Positions 31,170 to 42,254 of a stretch of 64,000 bases of DNA are shown here, piece by piece. The position numbers and the translations under genes are program-made. The DNA lies in NCBI GenBank assembly GCA_944472135.2, contig OX235262.1, forward strand, positions 171,057,509-171,121,508, given 5' to 3'. Source of the stretch: Trichobilharzia regenti (lineage: Eukaryota > Platyhelminthes > Trematoda > Strigeidida > Schistosomatidae). Position 1 is the stretch's first letter. Every line of letters starts with the position of its first letter. The notes beneath the pieces were generated by a model. It ran no database searches. It was not told the DNA's origin and saw only the letters and a list, made by a program, of their open reading frames with translations.

Positions 31170-31860
31170 AAAGTTACGCAGGGATAGAACTAGTTTCTTC
31201 AGTTATCAAACATGAAAAGTCAGGCTAGCTGTATTTGATCATAGGTGCCTGCGTTCCATCTCCCCTGTGAAGTGGTAGGTGTAATAGGGTGTGCAATATT
31301 GAGGTTAGGCGTCGAGTTCTTGGTAAGCAGGGGAAATAAATCGACGAGGTTGTGAAGTCACATCGACTGGGATGGTTAGGACATGTGTTACATATGCATG
31401 TCTAGTTATCGCCTTCCTCGACGGGCAATGTTAGCTGACATAGGGTCAGGCTGCGTCGGTGGCACAGTGGTAAGGACTCTCGCCGACCATGCACATGGTC
31501 CGGGGTTCGAGCCCACGCCGGCGCACATCTGATATCTATGGTCGGCCTGCGAAATTTGGGCTACCGATATCCATGCTGAAAATTCCATACTTGTACCAAA
31601 AATACAGTGTGTAATCAAGCTGTAAATCAAAAAAAAAAAGAGCTAGCGGAGGTCAAACAAAAACATGTCACCAGTCAATCAAATCCACAACAGTTAGCTT
31701 AAGCCAGCCACGTAGGAAGGTGTAGACTTTCTGGTGAGTGTCCTAGGGACGGTAAAAGCCAATGAAGGCTGGAAACCATTGGTGATATGGCTCAAAATGG
31801 TTCTCAATGGCTGGCGCAGATGCATCCACTCCTTGTGACTCTTGATTTCAAATGAAACTT
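31170..31860 (+). mobile_element. LINE C-terminal remnant split by a SINE
   Basis: Plus-strand blocks FDHRCLRSISPVKW, VLGKQGK.IDEVV, HRLGWLGHVLHM, PRRAMLADIGSG, then after the SINE VGRCRLSG, LETIGDMAQNGSQW: the C-terminal signature of a common trematode endonuclease-RT LINE (probably RTE superfamily, distinct from the SR2-like copies). SINE-2 lies at 31452-31639. Frameshifted. Confidence 0.7.
31452..31639 (+). mobile_element. SINE-2 (CR1-tailed), copy 1
   Basis: The same tRNA-like head as the RTE-tailed copies: A box TGGCACAGTGG (31460-31470) and B box GGTTCGAGCC (31504-31513). After CGGCGCAC the sequence switches to ATCTATGGTCGGCCTGC, then GCTGAAAATTCCATACTTGT, ACCAAAAATACAG and an A tail. 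That end matches the CR1-like LINE terminus at 55120-55170. Confidence 0.85.
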
Positions 31861-32340
31861 TATCGTTCTTCGTTATTACTCTTCCTTTGTCTCACACCTC
31901 TGTTTACTGTCTCTAATGTGCACTTGTTCTACTTTCTTCTCTTGCTTTGTGTGCCACAAGGAGGGAGTGTGGCGACTTGAGCTGCCGCACATATGTGCAA
32001 AGTTCGATGTCGAAAACAGACAGACAGTTATCAAATATTAATTTTGCATACGTTGTAATTGTTTACTAATCCTATGCAATCTTGTCTCTAAGCCCCGTGT
32101 AATCTATATTCGTACCTTCCAACTTTCATATGAAGTTGAAAATTATTATCACCTTCGTTACTATGTGGAATTAAACAAATAATAATTGTATCCATGTAAA
32201 CCAATCTATATAAATGCGATATCTTTGCTGAAATTCTTGTTCTCTTCAATCTAAAATTGATATAATTATGAATGTCGATAATTTATGCTGGAAAGCTTTT
32301 CCTCCAGTTGTTAATACTGGATCGTTGATTGGTGTATATA
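31861..32340. other. Unassigned sequence
   Basis: Probably includes the LINE 3' UTR just after 31860; nothing else recognised. Confidence 0.3.
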
Positions 32341-32344
32341 CTTT

Positions 32345-32500
32345 ACAGATTGGCGTTGCTAACTGCACGCCCAAACTTCCTGGTTTACCAGGCTTAGCGT
32401 CGAATGAGTGAGGCTAAATAAGTTTGTCAATCAGGGATCGAATCCCGCACGCATGTGAGTGGTTGTTAAGTACTCTACCATAGAACCACTGACTCATCAG
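32345..32500 (-). mobile_element. tRNA-like SINE candidate (single copy here)
   Basis: The minus strand carries CAGTGGTTCTATGGTAGAG (A box) and GGGATTCGATCCCT (B box) with tRNA-like spacing, preceded by GGCTGATGAGT. No second copy in this window, so its extent is unknown. It is not a clean tRNA: acceptor arms do not close. Confidence 0.4.
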
Positions 32501-33295
32501 CCATAAATTATAATTCCACCACTAAATATTGTCACTGAAATTGACAAAAAGAAAACGAGCTAAACTTTCCATACTATAAAAGGAGACTAGAATGTAAAAT
32601 TTGCGGTAGGTGGATTGACGTATAAAGGGGAAAAACAATACATTATACTGCCTAAAATCCTCTAATCAGCATACTATACAAGAGTGTAGCACACTTAAAT
32701 CGCATCGTTTGTTAACCGACAAACTTATAGTTATTTATCATTATTTTGATTAGCGTCATACTTCACTTCATTTCACAAGTTATTCAAGTATTGTTCTTTT
32801 CAACTAAGCAATTTTTCTCAGCGCTTCATGATAAAACAATCCATTGAATTTACTAATAAACTTTACATGTAATTGTTCTTTTCTCTGTGTGTGTGTGTAC
32901 GTGTGTTATTTTCTGTTTCTCTCCATTGACGACATTCATTTCAATTAAATAGATTGTTGGGAAATGAGAATTTCAACACTTTACCTTTTATAAACTAATT
33001 CATCGGTAAATGAATGAAGTGGAATGACTAGAATGGTGAATGCTTGAATGTTATTGAATGTATGAATGCCTGTATGTATGCATTTGATCATATGTATGCA
33101 GTACTTCTGATAAGGCTAAATGTAATTAAAATACTCAAAATTGTTCAGTTGAGTGGTCGAATTATTTACGATTAGTCTAGTTATCATTTGAGTACAAAAA
33201 ACTTGGTGCTTATTGTTTTTAATCAAATTTTTGTAATGAATTTATATCTGTCGGTAATATTGATGATTTCACTGAATCAGTGGTGATTAGTACTA
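32501..33295. other. Unassigned AT-rich sequence
   Basis: Nothing recognised beyond a short GT array (32886-32905). Confidence 0.3.
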
Positions 33296-33299
33296 GTTT

Positions 33300-33740
33300 T
33301 TATTAGATGGTTGTAGGTAATCTCTCATAGGGAGTCTTTCTTGACCTAGGCGTATCAGCAACTTCAGAGGAATTCATGTCCCTTTATGGGATTCGAACCC
33401 ACGTCACCCAGTTAGACCTGCAGTCAGAGACGTTACCATTGAGCTATTCAGGCTCGCGATCGACCTCCTGTAGGACTATATTGGATATTTTTTTTGATTG
33501 GACACTAGTCAGTAACTTGTGCAGTGTGTGTATCTAGTCCTATCTTTGGTGCAAACTGAATTCTATCAGTCAAGCTTGCAAAGTGGTCAACATGCCACTA
33601 GGTGGCTGGCCACCACGGTGTACTGTGAATTGTTGGTATTAGATGGTTGGAGGCAATCGGCCTCAGGAAGCCTTGCTTGACTTAGGTTTTATGCTATTTG
33701 GCACACTTCAGCAGGGCGTATCTGCCAGTACTAGTTGTAG
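33300..33740 (-). mobile_element. SINE-3 copy 2 (tRNA-like, tandem parts)
   Basis: Minus strand: B box GGGTTCGAATCCC (rc of 33389-33401), A-box-like TAGCTCAATGGTAACG (rc of about 33433-33448). The block TATTAGATGGTTG..GGCAATC occurs at both 33302 and 33640, so the copy spans about 1.25 units of 340 bases. Confidence 0.65.
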
Positions 33741-33779
33741 ACTGGATTTCAGATGCATTTCAGGATAGCACTGGTCTAA

Positions 33780-34690
33780 ACTCTGTTTTATAGTGTTAGA
33801 AGAATATACTATTGAGAAAAGCTAAACGAAAGAATTTCTGATTCTCGAAAATATGTGGAAAAACAAAAGTTATCTACAGGAATTAGCTAACAAGTCAGAA
33901 AGAAGATGTGAAGGCTAAAATGGCAAACAAATCACAGTGGAAAAGAAGTCTGTCTTCATTCAACTCCATTTGAAAGGTGTTATTAGTGCAGAAATAGTTA
34001 ACAGAAGAATGAATACCTCACCAACCTGTGCTGCTATCCTGCAGCTAACTTGGTTCCCATCTGTCAGACAATATGTTCTTCGGTGTAATCAAAGGTCGAC
34101 AGATCCCCTTCACATATTAACTCTAACTTTGTATCCACAGCAGTAGCTACACTGTGAGAACAGAAAGAAGGGTATACCTTCAAGGGAACAAACCCTTATA
34201 ATAGTGACATGTTGACAGACATCTTAATCATATGGGTCATGATGTGAACATCACGAAGTTCTTTAAAATTAACAATATACAAAATAGTTCTGTTCTCCCT
34301 TATGGAGAAAATCTGTTTGTTGAAATCTTACAGTGTTATAGAGTAATATTTACTGACGAGGTTTCAAGTATTGGCCATTTGGACAAAATACCTTACAGTG
34401 ACTTTGGGGTCGACTACATAGGTCATACCAGTAGATCATGGGCAGGAATTTAGCTAAGTGTAAAATGACTGACCCCAAAAAGATAAGTAATCCAGAAGAA
34501 ACTCAGCAACTGCACTGCATTCATTGGCACACAGCCACAAAACAGGGTGGAACACAGTTAGACAGAGGTTGATTAATACATCTTTGATCACTGAATCCTC
34601 ACCTAACACATGCAGTAAGAATGATGCATCACTAATATCAGAGATGTAGAGAATATTAAGACCAATCAATCAAATCTGCTCCAAGGATGG
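33780..34690 (+). mobile_element. PLE-3 copy, thumb to GIY-YIG
   Basis: Plus-strand KKSVFIQLHLKGVISAEIVN (thumb; usually FIQLPFKGD..AEIVNRRL), then a GIY-YIG region in another frame: IGHLDKIPYSDFGVDYIGHT (34365-34427) with intact YIG, and the terminal CSKNDASLISEM-type block shared with 30395-30990. Stops and shifts throughout. It meets the Gypsy fragment near 34656-34690. Confidence 0.75.
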
Positions 34691-35770
34691 CGTGACCGAC
34701 GTCGGCTACTATGAAAATCCATGTGAAACGCCGACGTAAACCTAGATCCAGTATGAGGGATTGCTCTCCATATGTCTGTATGCTTGTGTGGTTAGCTGCC
34801 CGGAGAGACAGTTTTCCGGGTGTCCGTGTAGATCGCCTGGATAGTGAAGGAGGGATCACGCTAACTTCTTCTTCCGTGTCTACCAGGAATAAAGTGTCGG
34901 AAGTTTTGTCCTTCACATAGAAGAGGCGACTTGTTTGCTTGCCAGTAACAGCTGTCGCCATCACTGTCTGGCTGAGGCGTTTCCCTGAGCCTGGTTGGCT
35001 TCGCTAAAGCTGCACGGTTTTACACATTTCAGGGCATGACGTCCAAAATTCCAGTGATACCAGCATATGTTACTATCCCGAGAAGACGTGTGAGAAAGCT
35101 GTCATGAGAAGGATCGTCGTCGTGATGGTGACCTTCTTTGTGAACTCCGCCTCCGGACTCGTCGATCAGACCTATTAGTTTCCAACTTGTCAATCCTTGC
35201 CACTAAGTCTGCAATGGCGGCGAGTATCGGTGTGTCTGCCGTGGGTGTGGAATGACACGGTGTGGCACTATCAGATGCTATGTGACTTATGGTGTTATCA
35301 GATAAAACATCCATACTACTATCTGCCGTGTCACTTAGTTGGTCTAAGTCATACGACTTTCCTGAGATAATTAAAATTTGCTGGACATTTCTAGGTAAAC
35401 GTTGCAGCCACATCTGTTTCAGCACTACCTCGTCTACTTTATGGTGTCTGATTAACTGGCGCATGTGCCTGAGCAGCTGGGATGGTTTACGTGGGCCTAG
35501 TTCACAGCCTGTGAGCAATTGTTGGATTCTTTTCTCATCTGACAAACTGGTGAGTTGTATGAGGAGGGCTTTAAGTTTATCAAATTGATGTTCCGTCGGG
35601 GGATTTTCGATGAAATCGCTGATTTCTGTCAATACTGACGGAGGGAGTTCTGCCAGCACCATACCATATTTGGCTATCTAGGACTTAATTCCCCGTGCTT
35701 CTAGCAACGGCTCAATTACCGCAAACCAAATCCTTGGTTCTGCGAAACCGTATTGAGGTAAACGGTAAAA
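34656..35770 (-). mobile_element. Ty3/Gypsy (CsRn1-like) gag and protease fragment
   Basis: Minus strand. Gag from about 35765: FAEPRIWFAVIEPLLEARGI, then the frame 35662-35102 with the core IENPPTEHQFDKLKALLIQL, RIQQLLTGCELGPRKPSQLL and LRHMRQLIRHH, ending in an Arg/Ser-rich tail. A zinc-knuckle-like CWYHWNFGRHALKCVKPC follows (about 35085-35030). Then a protease frame, 34964-34656: RLFYVKDKTSDTLFLVDTEE, VSVIPPS and DVGHAILGADLI. The catalytic DTG is DTE. RT, RNase H, integrase and LTRs are absent. Gag has one stop upstream of the frame. The C-x2-H knuckle arrangement recalls the CsRn1 clade known from trematodes. Confidence 0.85.
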
Positions 35771-36189
35771 ACGAATTCAGTGAGTTGTGAGTGTACCTTG
35801 ATATGATTATAATCAGCAAATTGCGCTCGAAACGTCATCAGTAGGTATTACTGTATAACACTGTTAGACTTTATCAACTAAATTTTCTCCATGATGGAAC
35901 TATCCTCTACCACAGAGCTCAAGTTATACTCTTAAATCAACAATTCAGTTATCTACAGGTTTTCCGAAGAAATCGCTATCAATAGCTTAGAACCTAATTT
36001 ATGTGTTTAGAAAGAAGCGGTTTTCGGTTTTACATTTCCCTAGTAACTGGATGTCTTTACTGTCTCTTTTATTTGATTACGTAAACTTTAGCCCTAACCT
36101 GCCTTCCCTTCGTTATAGTGTGACTTTGCATGTCTCGTGTTTCTATTATTTGACTTGCACTCACCAAACTGCTACTCAAACCATTAGCT
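35771..36189. other. Unassigned sequence
   Basis: May include the 5' leader of the Gypsy element on the minus strand. No LTR could be identified. Confidence 0.3.
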
Positions 36190-37160
36190 GGTCATCACCT
36201 TATTCACTTCCTGTCTCTATTACGTAACTCTACTGCCATTGCATCCAAGCACTGACTTCTGTTAAAACTTGAACCTTCTAGATTTAGGCTACAAAAGCGT
36301 AATTTCTGAGAAATACTTATTAAGTTTCAGACCATCTGTCAGCTGACATCATGTGAAATTCGCATGTTAAAATTGTTCTGTACCTAAATTTATCAATCTC
36401 TTTAGGCTGTACGCAGCACAAACCACCATCATCAGCGGGAGAGATTTTACAGAGGTTGACTCCTTCACTTAATCTGGGAAGCATCGTTTCAACTACAGGC
36501 AGTGGAACCAGATGAAGATGTTGAAGCCAGACAGCCAGCCAGCCAGAATCGGAAAGTCAAAGTAAGATAAGCCTTCATCAACCTGAAACCAGTTTGGAAA
36601 TCTTCCGCACTCAGCATAAGGAATAAGATTCGCATTTTCAGCATAAATGTGAAGTTGGTTCTTCTACACGCGTCAGAAACTTCCTTTGCGTGTCACGAAA
36701 AGGATTTCTAACAGGCTGAAGACTTTCATCAACAACTGCCTTTGTTCCATACTGAGGATCAAATGGTCAGGAAGAATAAGCAACAAGAAATTATGGGAAC
36801 AAACCAACAGGTGAGAACCTATGCCCCCAACAAATATGTAGGAGAAAGTGGAGATGGATCGCACATACAATGAGGAGGCCACCGAATGACATCGTACGCC
36901 AGGCCCTCTACTGAAATCTAAATGTGAAGCGGCGAGTGAGTCGTTGGTGTTAAGGTGACATGGAGGAGATTGTGTGAGAAAGAGATGACAGAATTTGGTC
37001 AATCGTGGACCCATCTGAAGGGACGGCAGAAAACAGAACAAAGTGGAGATGTTTTATGGAAGCCGTATTTTTAACTTGGAACCCAAAGGAATAATAATTA
37101 GGCTGTACGCAGCTGATGAGGAGAAGCCAACGAGAGTAAATGATGATGTCACATCATTCA
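36190..37160 (+). repeat. Repeat RU-2 copy 2, interrupted by an RTE
   Basis: 36190-36417 and 37098-37160 together match RU-2 at 955-1215. The join point carries the 16-base direct repeat TTAGGCTGTACGCAGC at 36402-36417 and 37098-37113, while copy 1 has a single version. Confidence 0.7.
36418..37097 (+). mobile_element. RTE LINE, 5'-truncated, with target-site duplication
   Basis: Plus-strand SR2-like C-terminal ORF: FRNLKPVWKSSALSIRNKIR-type block (FINLKPVWKSSALSIRNKIR), FSINVKLVLLHASET, KKDF..AEDFHQQL, KYVGESGDGSH, then VTWRRLCEKEMTEFGQSW and the end AACTTGGAACCCAAAGGAAT with an AATAATAA tail. A CCAG array (about 36531-36545) sits inside the coding region. Flanked by a perfect 16-bp target duplication. 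Confidence 0.9.
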
Positions 37161-37900
37161 GCATAAACTGTTGTTTTTGCTTTATTCGAATGGGTGTATA
37201 AATACTTTTAATAGGGTTATGTGGTCAGTAGGACAGAGGAATTAGGAAGTGAGGTAGAGTGGTATCCTATAAAGATAATTGCTGATGACCATGCTTTCTA
37301 ATCAACAGCGAATAATTTGATAGGCGAACCGTAAAGAACACAATCAGCGGATGAATAGTTTTCAACCTGATGCAATATGAAACGCCTTAAAATAAAAAAG
37401 TTTTACACGAATGAATAATTATAATGGGTAATTTGACAATAACATTTCTAACCATCTAGCCAATAGGTTATCTTATACGTTTACGTCTTTTTTGTGTAAA
37501 TTCCCCAAAAATGTTAAACTGGCTGGGATTTTACTTTTGCTTATCACATTATATTTTAATGTGATAATTTCTTAGTACAGAAAATTGACATTTAAAGATT
37601 TTTATGGTATATGTAACAAGAGAAATAAGTTCTCCACCAATTCACACTTGAATGCTAAAAATTCACTCCGTACTTACTCCAAAGACTGGATGAATGACAA
37701 TAGTTACATCAGTCAGTGTACTCACTACTATTGGATGGGAAGTTAATCATAGGACTGAATATCCAAATGGTTACTTTTCTGACTCTAAAACACTGTGTAA
37801 CACAGATTCAAATCTCAAAAAGAGCATCCGTTTCTTCAACTTTGCAGATACACCCTATTGGCGAGGTCCAGGAATCATGAAACCTAGTTGCAGGATTTTG
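37161..37900. other. Unassigned AT-rich sequence
   Basis: Nothing recognised. Confidence 0.3.
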
Positions 37901-37904
37901 TATT

Positions 37905-38165
37905 AGAGTCGGAAAGACCACACACACCTTCATCAATCTGAAGACAGTTAGGAGAGCTCTTCCACCTAGCGGAAACAACATGATTCGGACTTTAAACGTC
38001 AATGTTGAGTAAGTCAGTGGTTTTACATGTGACAGAAACTTGGTGAATGCATCACAAAATCTTAGGGCTAGCTAAAGTGGACTTCAGAGAACAGGATAAA
38101 GTGAAGATATTCTGTTGAATTCCTGTGTTCCACTTGGAACCCAATGGAATAATAACGAAATTATA
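37905..38165 (+). mobile_element. RTE LINE 3' fragment, internally deleted
   Basis: Blocks FRVGKTTHTFINLKTVRRAL, NMIRTLNVNVE and then a jump to the terminus (CTGTGTTCCACTTGGAACCC, AATGGAATAATAA). The C-terminal zinc-like region is missing between about 38065 and 38085. Confidence 0.7.
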
Positions 38166-39780
38166 ATAATCTTTGCAAAAGTGTAAAGGGGAATTTCGAT
38201 GTGGTTGTGTTCTCTGAGCTGACTGGATAGTTTATTTGTTAAGCTTTCATTGCCCTACAAGGCAACAATATCCTCAGCGCATACTTCAATTTGAATTGAA
38301 ATGAGCTTTTAGATTTCTCCACGAGTTTATGAGTCATCTCTCCTGGTCATCTTGAACCCAGTGATTGATTGTTTCCGTGTGTTTTCACACCCTCTACGCT
38401 ACTTGTATTCGTGCAGATTATTTCATTGACCTGAAGTTTGACCCTTCGTGCAAGTGAGATTTCCTTCTTATCGGTTGGCAAATTTTGTCCATCTTGATGT
38501 GTCTATTAATTGACGATTCACTGGAATACCAGACCAGGTTTCTAAACATCCTCTAGCATTCTTGTTGTTTCCTCTGTCTAAAATTTGAACGTTGTCCCAG
38601 TCGAATTGATGTCCGTCGTTGTCTGTATGCAGTGGGGCGATATGAGTAAGGGAGTGGATGACATGTCTTTTCACAGCTAGTTTATGATCATGGATACGAA
38701 GACGAAGGGGACGTCCACTCCACCCAATGTAGTGCTCTTCGCACTTGTTACAATTTATTTTGTAGATGATGTTGGTTTTATCTTCTTTCGCTGCTGAGTC
38801 TTTTGGTTGACACAGAACCAACTGAGTGAAGTGATTTTGTTGGTTTGTGTGTGACGTCAGTTCCTAAAGGTTTGAATGAGTGTTGCAGTCATTTCTGAGA
38901 TGTCTTTTATGTATGGTAGAGAAGTTTCGTTTGTGCTTTCCATGAGGACCTTTGATTTAATAGATTGGCTTGGGGGTAGATGTCTTTTGATGGAATTCCG
39001 TGGATTTCCATTATTTTGGATAACGTCCATGTGATATCTTTCTTCAATTTTCCGTAAGGTGAGAGTGCTGCAATGAGTCCTGGCTGACCCTCTTTAATAG
39101 TCTGTGCATACAATTCCCTTTGTGTGTTACTCAATTGTTGCTGTTTTAATTGAGTATTTTATCTGTGTGAGTTGATTTTCTGTTAACTCAAGTTTCTAAT
39201 TATCCTGCGGCTGTTCGCTTCTCGGTTTCCTCTTTTCTTGTGAATTCGATGTCGTTGAAGACGTTGTTTACTAACTTGTGAGTTTCATCCAACTTGTTTC
39301 TTTTGATTAATACTAATGTATCTTGGTGAGAACATGTTTTCGAGCCTTTGCATCACTGTTTCCAAAGTCAAATATGATATTGGTGATCCCATGGTTGTTG
39401 CTTTAACTTGTTCATATATTCGACCGTTGAATTGGAAGTACGTTGTTAGGCATAGGTTTATACATTCCATCCAACCTGTGTGTTGCATTTTTGATTGTTG
39501 CGGGAGGTGTTTCTGTGTAAATCTTTGGATAAATTGTATATTGGGGTTCTTAGGAGTGATACAATTGGTCGTAATGGAATGTTCACTTTGGGTCTGTATT
39601 TTGGGTCTGCCGTAGAGCCGGGGTAGGACTGATTCATTGGATTTCGTTCGCCATTGGTCTTGTTTTGTGATCTAACCTGTTTTGGTGAGCTCGTTTGAGG
39701 TTCTTTGAATGTGATTGTCTACAAAAGGAGAAGAAAGAAGTGAGGACACCTGTTACACTGCTACATGTTGAGCAACAAAT
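38166..39780 (-). mobile_element. PLE-2 copy with RT motifs, GIY-YIG and 3' hammerhead
   Basis: Longest PLE-2 here, minus strand from about 39780. RT fingers VLPRLYGRPKI (about 39640-39605), a gap where motif A should be, then MECINLCLTTYFQFNGRIYE and QVKATTMGSPI (motif B, 39470-39400), then LENMFSPRY; motif C is lost. The thumb region (39135-38907: LSPYGKLKKDITWTLSKIME) is followed by a clean 117-codon frame (38821-38468) with the GIY-YIG domain: IIYKINCNKCEEHYIGWSGR (YIG intact, CxxC upstream), LRLRIHDHKLAVKRHVIHSL, GHQFDWDNVQILDRGNNKNA. The 3' UTR ends in a hammerhead-like motif at 38236-38280. Confidence 0.85.
38236..38280 (-). ncRNA. Hammerhead-like motif at 3' end of PLE-2
   Basis: The minus strand reads CTGAGGA (consensus CUGANGA), TTGCC/GGCAA stem II with a TTGTAG loop, then GAA, palindrome AGCT, T. 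Strong core. Stem I (ATGCG upstream, AACAAA downstream) no longer pairs, so it is probably inactive. Confidence 0.5.
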
Positions 39781-39784
39781 AGAA

Positions 39785-41190
39785 AGAAAGGATTAAGTTT
39801 ACTTATGGAATGTAAAATTCTGGTTACTTTAGATACTAAACAGAATTAAAGTTGTGCCTTAATTACTAAGTTAATAATTCAGTGTATAACAGTCACATTT
39901 AGTTAGTCGTTTTTCGCCACATTTACCTTATTTAGTTGCACATTTATTCCATCATCTAACTACCAGGTATTTTAAACAACTTGAAAAATGTGAATAATGA
40001 ACATAGAAAGTCTAATTTATTCGATTGTTTATACATGAAAGATGGTATTGTAAAATATTAATCTGTATAATCAACCCACAGATGTCTAATGCAGAATGAT
40101 GATGATGATAATAATAACAAGACCTACAAAGTGTAGTCACCAGAAATCGTTTGTTTAACATTGAAATAAAAACACTGAAACTATTAATGAACCAAAAATG
40201 TTTGGCGCCTCTTTGAAAATACATTGACTTAGATAAGTTTTTGAAAGAATTTCGGAGTTAGTTTTTTTCTTCATATATGTATGAATATCACTCTACCACT
40301 AAAGATGGTCTATGTGTTGATTCCAGAATATGAAGTCGTGTAATTATTGATAATGTTTCTGTAATTTAGAAAATTCCACATAGTTAATCTTAGTGACGCT
40401 TGTATTTGCGGATATATTTACTTGAAGATCTAAAATCCATTTGACTACCAATCAGTATTTAGAGGTTGATAAACTCCTCTGACAGCATATTTTGTTTGAT
40501 CATGAAATTTCATAAGTTTTTACAACCTGAACGAGAATTTTGTGAAGTCTGCAAGTCGTATTAACTTACCAATTGATGATAAGACAAAGCGATAATGTAT
40601 CCTATTGCTACCTCCATATGTTGTCAAAGAGATGGAAACCGTAGCAGTTGGAGAGGAAACTCTGTGTCTTCTAATAGCAGATATTTGTCTTACCGTTCCT
40701 CGGGTGTGGTACATTTTCAGGATGTGTTATTTTGAGGTTTGTTGTTAGTATCAGAAAAAAATAGGCATGCAGGTTGACGATTTTGTGAATATATTTATCA
40801 AGTGAATTTCAATTTTCTGTAGACTGTTAGTCTGTAGTCCTTATATCCCCTGACTATTCAAATCACCCGGGTATCAGTTATTTATTTAGTTGGTTGTTAA
40901 TCTGTGTCCTGTACAAAGATTTTTTTCCCAGATTTCTCATATTACTTGTAATAATAGAGGACTACTGAGTTTTAATCGTTTAATGAAATATTCTCAGTGA
41001 CTTGGATCTGGCTGTTCTATCTCTGCTGATATTCATTTTGCTCAATCCTGGCACTGAATTGAATTGATGAATTTATTAGCAATGGTTTCATATTGATTCG
41101 TCTGTTAACCACATGGTCAAAATTATCCAGCATTACTTAAAACCCACTTTTAATTAATATGAGGACGTTTAATAGATTCTCCATTTAATT
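39785..41190. other. Unassigned AT-rich sequence
   Basis: Nothing recognised. A 64-codon frame on the minus strand (40520-40714) has no domain. Confidence 0.3.
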
Positions 41191-41195
41191 ACGTT

Positions 41196-41400
41196 TAAGT
41201 TATTGACGTTCGCAGTGGCTGCATCGTATACCACCTGGCCTTGTAAACCGAAGGTCCTGGATTCGAAACCCAGTGGGTGCATACCACCAATGAGTCCCGG
41301 ACTAGAAGGAAACAGCTGTTCAGTACTCCAGTGCTCGTTAACAGTGGTTCTCTAACTAATATCAATCCTGAGTCTAACCTGGAAGAAAGAAAGACCAAAT
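41196..41400 (+). mobile_element. FB-SINE copy 9, 5'-truncated
   Basis: Starts in the tRNA-like region (CAGTGGCTGCATCGTATACC, CCTTGTAAACCGAAGGTCC), B box GGATTCGAAACCC, degraded hammerhead (CACCAATGAGTCCCGGACTA, GAAGGAAACAGCTGTTCAGT), and tail to about 41395. Confidence 0.7.
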
Positions 41401-42252
41401 TTACTATATGAAATGGTATCATTCCATTTTACAGATTTCCCTCATCAGCTGCAAACTACCTGCAGTTATCAGACAACTAGTAGATACGGGTGATTTCGTT
41501 GAGATTTCCAAATATACAAAGGACAGCAAATTAGGTACGGTTAACTGAAGCATTTACAGTAAAATGTTTCAAACCAAAATTATGCATACCTGAAGAGAAT
41601 TCAATCAGTTTCTCACTCCCTTGGTAAATGCATCTTGATTGCATGGATTCGTCATCCATATTAGTGATTTCAGCTGACTGAGAAAGATTTCAATCTTATG
41701 AACTATAACCTTCTTGATTTGCCACTTGAACTTGAAAGCGGACGCTTTAATATATTTCTCTGTTTTCTACCTTCACCTGTCCTTCACCCTCAGCCTATTT
41801 TACTTTGAAAGCATATAAATTGAAACTAGGAGTTGTAATGGTTACATTTCGGACGTGTTAACTTTTATAATATTGTCTCTACTAACCTTCAAACATCGAA
41901 GCATGTGATTGTCATTTTCATAACCGTTGTAATTTCAGGTAATTTGCAGCAGCTAATGAGAACCTAGGAAATAGAACGATAGGATTTTTTTTTACTGTAA
42001 ATCTGGTCTTGCTTTCTTTATTGACATTCATCAAAAGAGAAGCAAGTATATACAATTACCTTTCAGAGTGGAAACGTAATAATGCCCTTCCTTAACATAT
42101 TTACATCTTGATATGATCTGTTATACACGACAACTGCACCCATACTTGAGTCATCAAACTATGCTGTTAACTGTCTTCTAACTTCTCCATCAAAAGAAAA
42201 AACGACATTTGGCTGACTTCAGTCTCATAAAATCGTAGAAGTTTCTATGTTT
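41401..42252. other. Unassigned sequence
   Basis: Nothing recognised. Confidence 0.3.
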
Positions 42253-42254
42253 GA

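Noticed and set aside
35289..35588. 99-codon plus-strand frame
   Set aside because: It is the antisense shadow of the Gypsy gag frame.
35820..35865. Hammerhead on the minus strand (CTGATGACGTTTCGAG)
   Set aside because: The GAAAC and CTGATGA strings overlap on opposite strands; no stem II or III can form.
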